Source of the DNA: Plectrocnemia conspersa
Taxonomy: Eukaryota > Arthropoda > Insecta > Trichoptera > Polycentropodidae
DNA length: 64,000 nt
Assembly: GCA_009617715.1 (NCBI GenBank)
Contig: VTFK01000357.1
Span: 186,001 to 250,000, forward strand
Reading direction: 5' to 3'
Both the position numbers and the translations under genes were made by a program. Shown here in pieces: positions 1-10,360 of the stretch (the first letter of the stretch is position 1; the number at the start of each line of letters is the position of its first letter). Under the pieces are notes generated by a model. The model saw nothing but the letters and a program-made list of their open reading frames with translations, ran no database searches and was not told where the DNA came from.

Positions 1-1900
1 GTGATAGCTAGATGAAACAGAAAATCATTATATAATCTAAATCACAGAAAGAGTTGTGTGAGTTGTAGATTTATACTGCTGACTTTTTTGTTTGTTGATC
101 TCAGATTGTCATTATTTAGGAATTATTCATCCATCGTTATTAATTTTATTTAATAGGCGATTTGTGATTATACTGATTTTGTTTCTTTCTGAGAATAGAT
201 TTTTAAAGAAAAGCACGTGTAGCTATAATTTTAGCTTTAGAAATTAAACATTAGATGTCGGTTTTGAAGATAAAATGGTTAAAAAACTTGATAAATCATA
301 ACATTTGAATAAGTTATAAAGTTTTACATGTTTCTGTGGAGTCCGCTCTTAGGGTGCTCACTACCAACTGTGGCACAACCATGACTTAAAAAAGGGAATC
401 TTCCAAATTGCTTAGTAGAGGTCATCTTGGGTGAATCCAAATATACATGAATGAGATTCATTCGATGTTCAAAATATTATTTATCTATATTTGCCTTATA
501 CATTTGCCTGTCGGCGGATGTTAGGCAATATGCTCTGATATATTCATACTTAGCGTTAAAAATCTTACTTTTTTGTTGACTCACGTGTAACTTACAATTC
601 ATTATTTAACTAAATTATGTAAGATCATAATGTCCTTCAATAAAAGGTCCATGGATTCGGCATAACTCTTTCAATAAAAAATAAAAAAGATCAATGACTC
701 AATAGCTTAGCAGAAAGCTCCATACCATTGAAAACAATATAGCGCTACAATCCATTGTAGAATTTGGTTGGTTCTGCCTTTCTCTGTTTTTTATGGATTG
801 ACATGATTAGTACTCAGTGTAGCACTATTTTGTGTTAGTTCGGCTAAATTCTTGTTTATTCCAAGTCAAAATAAACTTCAGGTTTTGATTGTCTGGCCAA
901 TATGATGATTCGGGGCGGAAACAGATTATTTGTTTTTGTTTAATGAATATCTAGTCAGACTATCTAAGTACAAAGATTAAAAAATTATTAAAATTAGCAA
1001 TGGTGTAATTCTATAATATGTGGATCCGAGTAACTAAGGGTGGAGATATTTGGGCAATGACTCTATCCTTTGTATTTGGCATTGACCATTTTAATGGGTG
1101 TCTATTTATTTTTTAACAAGTCCTTGCGTCAAATTTTTTTTCAATAACTGGTGGTTCCTAAGTGCTTTTATAAAATCTTTCTCGTTATGTTTTGTATGCA
1201 GGCTATTATTCTACAATAGTATTTTTTTTGGGATCAATTATATATTAATACATCTTGAGAATATGTCCTAGTTTTTGAGTTTATACGAATATCAACACTT
1301 TGTTCTTAAGGTTGTATTCTACAGAATATTTTATTTTAATTGTTTTATTAATAACCCCAATCATGTTTATTCACAGACAGTACTTGTTTACTGCAAGTCA
1401 ATGCTATTGATGAACTAATAAATTATAAACTTGCTATGGCAATTAGCGTTTCACCATAATATTGAAGTTATAACAGTATATACTTATTCAGATTCAATCA
1501 AAATTAAGTTGTATGATTTTTGTTTATCACTGTTCTGAATTTTTTCATCGTTTTGTTAAGTAAGAAAAGGTTATTGACTATTTAAAATTATTATGTATTA
1601 AATGTGTTACTCTTTACATATGTATGTATACATTATTAATAATTACATATATAGACAGATGGTCACAGAATTTATTATAAATTAATTGCTTGCTTACATG
1701 TCTATAATGTTGTGATGCTAGATAGTCTCATTGTATATTATTTGCTTTGTCTAATGTGTGATTGTGTTATCCATGCGATAAACGTTTGCGTGTGATTTGA
1801 CACAGTACTTACATATGTGTATGTCTTGTTTCATTTAATGTGATATTGATATATAATGTGTTTTTGTTCCACAAAATTCGCGTATGCTGAACAATTAAAG
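1..1900. other. AT-rich intron-like sequence
   Basis: No coding sequence, RNA gene or repeat is supported here. The DNA is AT-rich with frequent stops in all frames, and it runs directly into a 3' splice site at 1899-1900. It is therefore best read as the intron upstream of the exon at 1901. A polypyrimidine stretch (1861-1870) and a possible branch point (TGCTGAAC, about 1885-1892) precede the acceptor. A short open stretch near 330-390 ends in stops and shows no splice signals. Confidence 0.5.
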
Positions 1901-2106
1901 GATTGGCGTCCGTTTATCCTGATCCGATCGACTACGAGAGGTTCATAAAGTCGCAATTGTACAATTCGAAATACGAACGGTCCTTACCGATTACGTACAC
2001 ATGGCCAGAGGACAATCCTGACCATTACAACATTAAACCGTTGCCCAAGACGTTGCGACCAGAGGGCAAGCAGCCGAGGGCCCCGATCGTATTCCATAAG
2101 CATTAA
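1901..2106 (+). CDS. 3'-terminal coding exon A of an unrecognised gene (alternative last exon)
   Basis: This is the last coding exon of a gene whose upstream exons are not in the window. An acceptor AG at 1899-1900 is followed by GA, then an open frame from 1903 to a TAA stop at 2104-2106 (67 codons). The product fragment begins LASVYPDPIDYERFIKSQLY and continues with SLP, a Thr/Tyr/Trp-rich stretch (TYTWPED) and a basic, Pro-rich tail ending HKH. Codon composition is clearly GC-richer than the flanks, and a second exon with the same opening sequence lies 1.75 kb downstream, so I take it as a genuine exon rather than a chance ORF. The first codon seen is a TTG internal to the protein, not a start. 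A short, aromatic-rich C-terminus would suit an invertebrate muscle or cytoskeletal protein such as a myofilin-like protein, but this is a guess. AATAAA overlaps the stop at 2105-2110. Confidence 0.72.
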
Positions 2107-2110
2107 TAAA
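2105..2110 (+). terminator. Polyadenylation signal after exon A
   Basis: An AATAAA hexamer overlaps the stop codon of exon A. A TG-rich stretch follows about 110 bases later (2213-2250). Other AATAAA-like hexamers occur in the AT-rich DNA downstream, so the cleavage site actually used is unknown. Confidence 0.4.
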
Positions 2111-3170
2111 TATAGACAAGGTGGGACCCTCGTCGATTGGTATTCTCTTCTCAAAACTATTGTATCTTTTTCGCTGTTTTTTATTATTATTATCATCATC
2201 ATCTAAATTCTAATTGGTGTGTATTTTTATTTCTAAATTATATTTTGGTGTTGTTTATTTTAATTTAACAAACGCTTAGCATTTCTATTTTTTCGATTAT
2301 AACCAAAAAGGTGATTTTATTTTTAGCTATTATGCACTTTTTTTTTTATAATGAAGAATGACAAAAGGGAAGACAAATGTCATTGATGCAGTTGGCAAAC
2401 CTGTCGGCACTCATTGTGATATTTTTTTATTTGTACTATTGCTTTTATGTGGTATGGTGCATATGAAATGTCGGATTTTTATATGTATTTATTTTAAAGG
2501 GCACATTTATTAAAAAATATTGAATTATGTTTTCATAGCATGATATATTTTTAATCCCATATTAACTTTATAATTTTGCTTCATATATGTTATCTTATTT
2601 AGATTCAGTCTATTCTAATACAATTTTTTTTCCTTTTTGAAAGTATTTTTATATTTAGAATGACTATATTTAATATACATTGATTCACTTTTAAAAATGT
2701 TTAGCAATATTTTGGTCAGTAAAAGCCTTTTTTTTTTATTTTTGTAATTTTGTATTAAATTTGGATTTTAGAATGACATATTTTTATGCATATATTCACT
2801 TTTTGGTAAAAGAGAATTTTAATATAGTTATAATAAATCCATAAAATTGATGTGATTTAGTCATATTAGTGCATATGAAAAGTCGAATTTTAATATATTA
2901 TAGTAAAACATATAAATTTAAATCATAGATATTATTTTTCTCACATATTTGTTTAATTTAAAGCATTTTTATATATATACATATATCTTAAAATACTTTT
3001 TATTCCACTTCTGAAGTAAAATTGCTCAGTTATTTAAATAATAATTTAATTAAAGTGATTAATGACAATGTAGTGAAATTGATAAAAAAAAATATTAAAA
3101 ATTAAAAAAAATAGGTTTAAGTTCTAGCACAAATTATTATGTATATTCAACACTAAGTTATTTTTATGTT
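2111..3170. other. AT-rich 3' UTR/intron, no feature
   Basis: This is very AT-rich sequence with poly-T runs. It probably holds the 3' UTR of the exon A isoform and then intron for the exon B isoform. No coding sequence or repeat family was recognised. Confidence 0.4.
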
Positions 3171-3395
3171 AACCCGTCTTTATACGGCATTGTTTATGTT
3201 TTTGCCGAATTCAGCACGGTACTCAGCTTTGGGAGATGGAAGGGCTTGTGTATCGCCCTGTTTCTCTCTCATTTTTTTTGCCGAGGTTTCGACCTCTGAT
3301 GTTGGATAGTTTATATTTTATCTCGCCTGATGCAGATTTTCTAGCTGCGTTGTCTTCGACTCGATCGTGTTGTCGAAGACATTCACACATATCCG
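3171..3395. repeat. Dispersed repeat S, uninterrupted copy
   Basis: This GC-richer block contains CAGCACGGTACTCAGCTTTG, then GGGAGATGGAAGGGCTTG, a CT-rich stretch, GAGGTTTCGACCTCTGATG and TAGCTGCGTTGTCTTCGACT. The same order of motifs occurs at 32.57-32.62 and 33.96-34.08 kb, where a LINE separates the two halves. On the minus strand the GGTCGAAAC-type motif resembles the terminal regions of Penelope-like elements, but no reverse transcriptase remains, so the class is uncertain. Short ORFs on both strands here are by-products of the repeat. Confidence 0.6.
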
Positions 3396-3651
3396 TCAAA
3401 AACATAAATAATTTTTACATATATAACATTAATTTTAAAAATGCACGAAATGGTATTAAAAAAGTTGCCAATTGTAAAAAATTAGCATTTCATTTATAAT
3501 CCACATTTGCATGTGCTAACAATAATTATTAAATTTTCAAAAAATAACTACCATTTATTTACTGTCAATATCAACTCTTGTTTGTTCAACTGCCAGTTCT
3601 TTATATTTTAATAAAGTTGGTTTATATGCTAATGTATATTTTTTGGAGTAG

Positions 3652-3812
3652 GTTTGGCGTCAATGTATCCTCAACCAACCGACGTTCAAGGTTTTATTCA
3701 AGATCAACTGTACAACGCAAACTATTCTGGATCGCTGCCGGAAACTTGGACATGGAAGCCGGAACAGGAGTTCAAAATAAGGCCCATTGAGCCAGTAGCT
3801 AAAAATATATAA
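3652..3812 (+). CDS. 3'-terminal coding exon B, paralogue of exon A (alternative last exon)
   Basis: The acceptor AG at 3650-3651, after TGCTAATG and a T-run, is followed by GT and an open frame TTG GCG TCA from 3654 to TAA at 3810-3812 (52 sense codons). The fragment opens LASMYPQPTDVQGFIQDQLY, then SGSLPETWTWKPE, and ends KIRPIEPVAKNI. It matches exon A at LAS, YP, P, D, FI, QLYN, Y, SLP, T and TW, and starts in the same splice phase (two bases, then TTG). This indicates an ancient tandem duplication of a last exon, with either copy spliced to the same upstream exon. Exon B is shorter and lacks the basic tail of exon A. A longer open frame overlaps it in another register, but it lacks the conserved residues and the splice phase. 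The function is unknown. Confidence 0.72.
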
Positions 3813-4698
3813 ATTAATATAGTATTTATTATATTATTATATCACGATATGTATACAATTTATTGTATATTTATAAAACATTTTTAATGTAAAATTTTCA
3901 CTATAGATTTTACATTTGTAAAATGTATGCACTTTAATAATAATTTTAGGAAATTTGTTTAGATTTTAACTATTTAATATTATAAATTTGGAGCTGGATT
4001 GTGTAGGTGAAAAATGTCATTTATATTGTATTAAATTCAAAATTTAATAGTCATTTTAAATTTATGCAGTATTATTTTTTTCGAGATAGTATTATTTTTT
4101 TTTATTCTCAACATTTGTGCTGAAAGCTGTTTAATATCATTGAGTGATTGTCGATGTTGCGTTGTATTATTAATTAATAGTATTAATATAATAAAATTGC
4201 ATGTGATGCATATGTGTTACCTGAAAGCAGCTGTGAGAGTATAATATACGTTAATTCAATGTATGTGTCTTTCTTTGTGTTGGTTGTTCATAGTATGTGT
4301 ACAAGATACGATATATATATATTTTACTTACTACATAATTTATATTATAATATTTTTTTATAAAAAAAAATCTTATTTTGACAATTTTTTTTTATGTATC
4401 ACAACTAAAGTTTTATTAATTGATTAGTAAACGTTTGTACGGCACATACATATCTAAATAATTGATATGTGATAATGCATTGAGTGTGCTGTTAATAATT
4501 TATAATATGTATTATGGTAACTTTTTTTCGTTCGTTTCAATTGTTGATGTTTGATGTGAAAAAGTGAGGATTTGCTGGCAAATTTCAATTATTGTGATTC
4601 TTCATACTTGTAATTAGTGACATTATTTTTTTTAGTAATATACAATGAATGTTGATGAAATGGTGATTGTTGAATAATACTTATTATGAGAATCTTTT
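3813..4698 (+). other. Probable 3' UTR of the exon B isoform
   Basis: AT-rich and non-coding, with many TGTA/TTGTA motifs typical of insect 3' UTRs. It leads to the polyadenylation signal cluster at 4699-4751. Confidence 0.35.
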
Positions 4699-4751
4699 AA
4701 TAAAAAGATGAGATTGTGTCTAAGCGAAATTATAATAAATGTTGAAATAAA
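4699..4751 (+). terminator. Cluster of three polyadenylation signals
   Basis: Three AATAAA hexamers lie at 4699-4704, 4734-4739 and 4746-4751, about 0.9 kb after the exon B stop, followed by a T-rich stretch. This is the most likely end of the transcription unit ending in exon B. The repeat block that begins near 4800 marks the change to intergenic sequence. Confidence 0.45.
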
Positions 4752-4804
4752 TGTTTATCTAAATTTAATGTTTTATTTATCTTGATAGATGATCAGAATC
4801 ATTT

Positions 4805-5290
4805 TTTCAGTTGGCAATAGTGTTAGCGTATAGCGTTGTTATTGCTGTAACGCTGAAGATTGGTACAACTGGTCGATATGTCATTCGCACATCAGCAGTT
4901 CGGACGCACTATCGCAGAATCAACAACACCAACTACGACTCTCCACGCTGTTTGACTGAAGTATCGCTAATATACATTCAGCGTTCCCACTACGACGGCG
5001 TCGACATGATTTTATTGCTTTTGACGTGAATTTTTGACTTCTGAGAAGTAATAATTGCTTTTGCGCTCTCCTATTGACCAAAATTCAGTTTGAATATACT
5101 TCAACCAATACTCAGATATCTATAGTATTATAATATCAGTAAGGATAGCCATTCAAAATTCAGTTTAGATATGCTTCATTCGATTATCACTTATTATAAG
5201 ACATAATATTATAAAATATCTTAATATGAAAGCTAGATAACCGAGCGTTTTCAATGCGATTTATTGCTTTTGACGTGGATTCTAAACAGG
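4805..5290. repeat. Composite repeat: foldback-core fragment plus repeat R
   Basis: Two related pieces are joined. 4805-5010 (TTTTTTCAGTTGGCAATAGT, then GATTGGTACAACTGGTCGAT and CAACACCAACTACGACTCTC) is a diverged copy of the inner part of the foldback-like elements at 41.64-41.8 and 57.28-57.45 kb. 5010-5290 holds repeat R twice (TTATTGCTTTTGACGTG, AACCGAGCGTTTTCAATGCG). Repeat R recurs at 19.33-19.51 and 30.4-30.53 kb. A 72-codon open frame over 4811-5029 is inside the repeat and is not a gene. Confidence 0.55.
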
Positions 5291-5559
5291 GACATCATTG
5301 GAAGGGGGAGGGAGGTAGGGCCAGAAAAATGCATTTAATTTAATAAAATACTATGAATCTTAATGAAATCGAAATATTAGAAAATGACCACTGACTGACT
5401 GGAATGACTCCCTGATGCACTGAAAAGTCAAGGCCAGAAAAGTACGACAAGTTCGATCGAATGGCATGGTTATCCTTACTGTTTTCCTCTATTAAGACTG
5501 TGTAGTTCACTAAATATTCTTACAAACAATCAAACGGTCAGTGTAGCATAGCAACCTTG

Positions 5560-5800
5560 CAGTTTTGCACCGTTTGCATTAGACAACCTAAAGACAACGA
5601 CCAAACTTGTGGGCAAACAACTTGGATTTTGCACCACGATAACGCAGCGGCTCAGATTTCAATACAAATGAATGACTTTATTGCCAAAAACGTCGTGATG
5701 CCGCAGCCATAGTATTTATCAGATATGACCCGTGTGATTTTTTCTGCTCTCGTAGACTGAGAGGACATTATAACAAGAACGGTTAGCTAAGACTATATAT
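5560..5800 (+). pseudogene. Mariner-family transposase remnant
   Basis: This is a decayed piece of a mariner-type (DD34D) transposase, the cut-and-paste enzyme of Tc1/mariner DNA transposons. The + strand reads TWILHHDNAAAQ followed by FIAKNVVMPQP. After a stop and a frame change comes YLSDMT, then CDFF and LRGHYN. These match the catalytic blocks HDNA and YSPDMAPCDFF of the family, including the second and third catalytic Asp. Only about the last third of the enzyme is visible; it has at least one stop and one frameshift and is shorter than usual between the two Asp residues. No inverted terminal repeats were found beside it. It cannot encode an active enzyme. Confidence 0.72.
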
Positions 5801-6829
5801 CGAATAGTGCATTCCACAAATGTTTTGAGGATTATAATAAAGTATGGCATATGTGTTTATATAATACGACATTTTTATGTAGATGACAATATCAATATTT
5901 AGAAATAAATAAATACTTTATAATAGAAATAAAATTTTATATAAGTATATATTTATTTTCTGATCACTTCATTTATCGATTTCGCACTCTCATTTTTTTT
6001 TTTTTTTAGAATAGAGCTTTGAAATATGACTGAATATTATAGAATTAAATAGCAATTTGTAATTTTTCAATTAAAAAATGCACAAAATGCGTCCAAATTA
6101 CTCATTAATTAATTAAAATCCATACATGTATTACGCGCGTTATTTATCAAACGGGCTTATGAATTAAAAAAAAAACTACACACCGCGCTTCCATTTGCTG
6201 ATTGCCTGACCGTTCTGTGCTGATTTTCAAAAAGGCAGGGGTATTAAATATCCTTTGAGCTCGGCAATATTCATATCTTAGGCAAGGAATAACACGGAAT
6301 CTTTTTCGATATACATATATGTATTTAAAATATTATTATTTTACTTTGAAATATTCTATATGAACTACATATATGTATTCAACGTGTATAAGATTTTTTT
6401 TAAATATTTTTACATCTCATTAAAATAAAAAATTACTCAATTTCAACCGTTTAACCGTTGGATACACACAAAGCAAATGTTTATTATCAAAGGACTAATG
6501 AATGTTTGTTTGGGACCGAACGTGTGTGCTTTCCTTTGAATTGGGTATCGATGTGATTCGAATGTGTTGTGGTATTAAATAAATTTCAGAGATATATTGA
6601 ATACTAGAATTAAATAGGCACTGACTGACGAAAACACATTCTCTAATTGCGAGAGCGTTATCTTCATTTCATATGCATTTAATTTATTGTAACGAATGTT
6701 ATATAGATAAAGAATATTTTTTAAATTTCTCTTACTTGCTTTGAAAACAACCTTAAAGATTTAACTTAATTAGATTCTCCGTCAATGAGAGAATATTTCT
6801 TTGTTGTGAAACGGTCACGGACATAATAA
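5801..6829. other. AT-rich non-coding DNA
   Basis: No gene or recognised repeat. Short GC-richer patches at 6180-6300 and 6460-6560 are unassigned. Confidence 0.3.
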
Positions 6830-7290
6830 ATCACCGGATCCACAAGATTCTCGTTGCAATGCAATACGATCTTGGACAATGCCCATCAAGCAAACGTCGC
6901 TTTCTTAAGGCGTATACCTATTTTGCTGGATGATCGCTGCATAATTGTAATTGGTCAGCAAACTTTGCAGCCCTGGATACTGAAGTCTGGACTCCGATGA
7001 GGAGAGGGCAATCATCAGCAACCACTTGAAGACCCAGGCAGATACTCGAAGAGACCAGCAGACACCCGCTATCCGCAGACAACAAACGATCATGCACTCA
7101 CACATCCCGTCGCCAGATTCTTCATCATCGCTCGGCCACACCAATCAGAACTCTGAGGATCGTTCACCGACATCATCCCTCGGCCAGCTTCTCCACCATC
7201 GCTAGGAGAAAACATCTCACCATTTATCGTCTGTCGCAACATATGTAAATATAATGTAATAAAACTGTAACTAGATTCCACTCTGAGTCT
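6830..7290. other. GC-rich block, possible solo LTR fragment
   Basis: A clearly GC- and CA-rich stretch (CATCGCT, CAGCAGACACCCGC, TTCTTCATCATCGCTCGGCC) ends in AATGTAATAAAACTGTAACTAG, which looks like a polyadenylation region. Open frames on the minus strand have no recognisable domain. The contrast with the AT-rich flanks and the AATAAA near the right edge would fit the U3-R-U5 of an LTR retrotransposon, but no TG...CA boundaries, second copy or target duplication could be shown. Confidence 0.25.
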
Positions 7291-8969
7291 AACTAAATAA
7301 TTTGTAATGAAATGAGATCTAAAAGTATTTGCAAAATTTTACCAATAATACAAATTTCTTTAGCTAAAATAGTTTTTGGATCTTACAATAATATTTATTT
7401 AAGAAAAGAAGCATATTAACAATTTTAATGGGAAAAAAATAGTATACATATTCCATAAGAGTTTCATGTTCGAGAAAAATTGATCAGTATAAAATATAAA
7501 AACCGTAGAAAGTTGGCGATACTAATCAAAGCAATAATACAGAATTGAAAATATTTTTCAGTATTTATTAAGATATACAAGTATGATATGTAATTATTAT
7601 ACATAATATATTATTTGCATTTAATAGTATTTTATTAACTTTATCCTTTTAAATTTAAAAAATAGTTAATTAGAGATTTAAATGTGCTATATAAAATCTT
7701 GATAATCTTAATATCTTAATAATTCCCAGAAACACTGGGTATATTGTGTTATATCGTTTAGAGGCAAGATGTTAATTTTTTGATTGGTAGTAATTTAATA
7801 AATACAGATTAAGTTAAATGAAATGTATTGGCAGAAAAAAATCAATTAAAATATATTACTCTGTTTCTAATAGCTGCATTACAATATCGATCCAAACACA
7901 AAGTTATCGTTTAGTCTCTGTAAATTTGTGCCTCCACTCAAGTCGCACGATTACAAAGGTTGTCCATTGTCGCAAGAAAAGTTGTTTCTTTGGACAAAAT
8001 GTCAATCTATCCAATTCACAAAGGTCAGGAAATAAAGTACTGTGACATTATTGACGAAGGGTAAGCGGCGTAAAGGACATGTTGATGGAAATTTAGAAAA
8101 AATGGTAAAATAAATGGCAACCCCTCTTAGTACATACATGCATAAAAAGGTTATAAAATAAATTTTATCGGGCGAAATATTGGCGACCCCTGAGTATACT
8201 TTTTAATTTGATGTATGTTGGGTGGTTTCCAAATTGATTTGGAAAAATGTCTAACGTTTTTTGCTATGTTCTTTTTAGCTATTGAAATCGAATTGAAAGC
8301 ATTGCAAAATATGAAAAAGTTTAATAAAATATATTATTGCTGTAAATAACCTTTGTAACATACGTTACTGTGTACAAACATTTAAGGACTGGCAATTTGA
8401 AATATTCGTTATAATTATTGTGAATTATTTAATTTCAAGTATAATTTAGTTAATAATATGAAACAGTCAAAATAAAATTAACTAGAATTGATAGTAAAAA
8501 CTTCATTGGATTTTAAAATATATATCTTTATTATTTCACATACAAATATCTTTTTAAGAATATTATATTTTATCGTACTAGCATTTTCAATTTAAGTATC
8601 ACATTGAAAAATCGAGGAAGAGTACATAAATATATAATAGTAAACATAAACCGAAAGTTTTATATATTTATTACCAATAAAAATTTAATTTATTCATAAT
8701 AAATATATATTTACATTTAATATGTTTTAATGTAATAATAAATATTTATGAAGTTCTCGAAAACTACTATTATTATAGTTTTACAAAAATAAACTGTTGA
8801 AATTTCACCGAATAATAAAAAATACGATGCGTGAGATAAATGTAAATCTACTACCAATATATGTATAATACAATTTAATTATTTGGCTATTTTTACATTT
8901 ATGTATGTTAACTTACATCCAATAACAAAGATGAATATAAAATTAATTAGTTAACATATGTATCTAGTT
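7291..8969. other. AT-rich non-coding DNA
   Basis: No gene, RNA or repeat recognised. A 75-codon open frame at 7818-8045 lacks any domain or splice context and is treated as chance. Confidence 0.35.
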
Positions 8970-9791
8970 ACGTGAAAAACTTCCCCTTTCGCTCTCTCGC
9001 GTGTTAAATGAGAGAGATAATGATATGGTGTTTCGCAAACTAAGATAGAACGAGTAACTCGGTTCAATTTCAGTATGGGCGTAGGCGTCCTATGGTTAAC
9101 ACGCACGTCGAGCGCTGCATCGTGGTCACGTGGTCAAGTTATAATACCACATGCTTATCGGGGACTTCAACATACTCTTACTGATATCTTTGAATATTTT
9201 AGGGCACTAAAAGGGATTCATTATATTTTTGATAGTATATTCTTCTAACAAATATCGTTATTATATTTTTTTTCATATAAAATTAAATATTTAAAAAATA
9301 ATTAGTGGTACTTGATTTTGTTAAAAAAAACGTTTCAAATATTCTTATGTATTTTTCTAGAACGGTTTATATAAATGTCACACCATAACGAATTCTTATT
9401 TAGAATCTATGGCGACAAATTCTAGGATAGTCACCGATGTAGTGTTCGTATTCTGAAGTATCATTTTTATGCCTTATGGCATTTTGCAAAAGCCGACAAA
9501 GATTTTGCGTAAATTGAATATTTACGACCGAAAAGTTTTCATTGGTGAGTGCCCACACAAACTTAATAAAATGACAATTTAAAAATTGCGATTATTTGGT
9601 ACATTTTTCGATCGCGCGCAAATATGCCAGCTGTACGTGACAGAAGCCGCCGTGCGGACGTCATTCACGGCCGCCGTCCGAACGGCATATAAAATTTGTG
9701 GCAGTGTGGTCGCTTACTCGAAGTCGTAGGTCTCGGCCGTCTTCAGTTGTAACTTAGGTTCTGACAACATTCAGAGAGTGTAGTGCAGGCA
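8970..9791 (+). mobile_element. Element H, copy A (left end missing)
   Basis: A non-autonomous DNA transposon copy. From CTTCCCCTTTCGCTCTCTCG to GTAGTGCAGGCA at 9791 it is collinear with the fuller copy at 18.28-19.12 kb, sharing GTGGTCACGTGGTCAAG, ATTTACGACCGAAAAG and the GTCGTAGGTCTCGGCC segment. About 175 bp of the left end, including the left inverted repeat, are missing. The right terminus is followed by TTA. No transposase is encoded. Confidence 0.75.
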
Positions 9792-10188
9792 TTAGTAATA
9801 TATTATTATACTCGCAGCTGACTGAGAGTGATCTCAGTCACCTAAATTGGGCCCAGATATAGTACTATATACTTGTGGTATAATCGGTAAATTATAACAG
9901 AAATTAATGATTATGTTATAATTAAATTCACAGTTTAGGGTTGCCTTGATTTACATAATCTTATAGATGAATAATTCCCATGAAGTTTAGCTAGTTTCTC
10001 ATTTTAGGCATCCCTTAAACTACAACAACCTCTATAAGTAAAACACACGGTTTAATGTAATATATTAAAAATAAATATTTAAAAATAAATAAAAAAATAC
10101 TTTTAAAGAATTGGTGACTTTCATATCATTTATAATTAAAAAAAATAGATTTACGATTTCTTAGAACATACACTTACACTTATATTAG
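9792..10188. other. AT-rich non-coding DNA
   Basis: Nothing recognised. It ends at the acceptor-like TTATATTAG preceding the exon-like block. Confidence 0.3.
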
Positions 10189-10360
10189 ATCTACGAACTT
10201 CTTAACGAGGAAGCATCGCAAGTGGCACAAGAGGCTGCTAATTAATTGACGGCAAATGAAATTGCAAAGTTGACGAATGAGAAGCAGAAAAGCTCGATGG
10301 GGTGGGTTTTTCATGGCGTGAAGTCAAAGGGTGCCATATTGCCCATTGTGGGGCTCATCG
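10189..10360 (+). pseudogene. Exon-like block with one in-frame stop (pseudo-exon or alternative exon)
   Basis: This 172-base block is bounded by an acceptor (TTATATTAG at 10180-10188) and a consensus donor (GTGAGT at 10361). One frame is open through the whole block except for TAA at 10243-10245. Before the stop it reads IYELLNEEASQVAQEAAN. After it comes LTANEIAKLTNEKQKSSMGW and then VFHGVKSKGAILPIVGLI. The charged, helix-like first part and the hydrophobic end look like real protein, and the base composition is far from the AT-rich surroundings. I do not recognise the family. Readings: a decayed exon of a retired gene copy, an exon with a small indel, or an alternative terminal exon stopping after VAQEAAN. 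It could belong to the same + strand gene as the exons at 1.9 and 3.65 kb, but nothing in the sequence ties them together. Confidence 0.45.

Noticed and set aside
330..390. Possible short terminal exon (open stretch ending in stops)
   Set aside because: Two frames are open for fewer than 25 codons, no acceptor-pyrimidine tract fits, and no similarity to exons A or B.
3578..3790. 70-codon + frame starting with ATG
   Set aside because: Overlaps exon B in the wrong register and begins in intron-like AT sequence before the acceptor.
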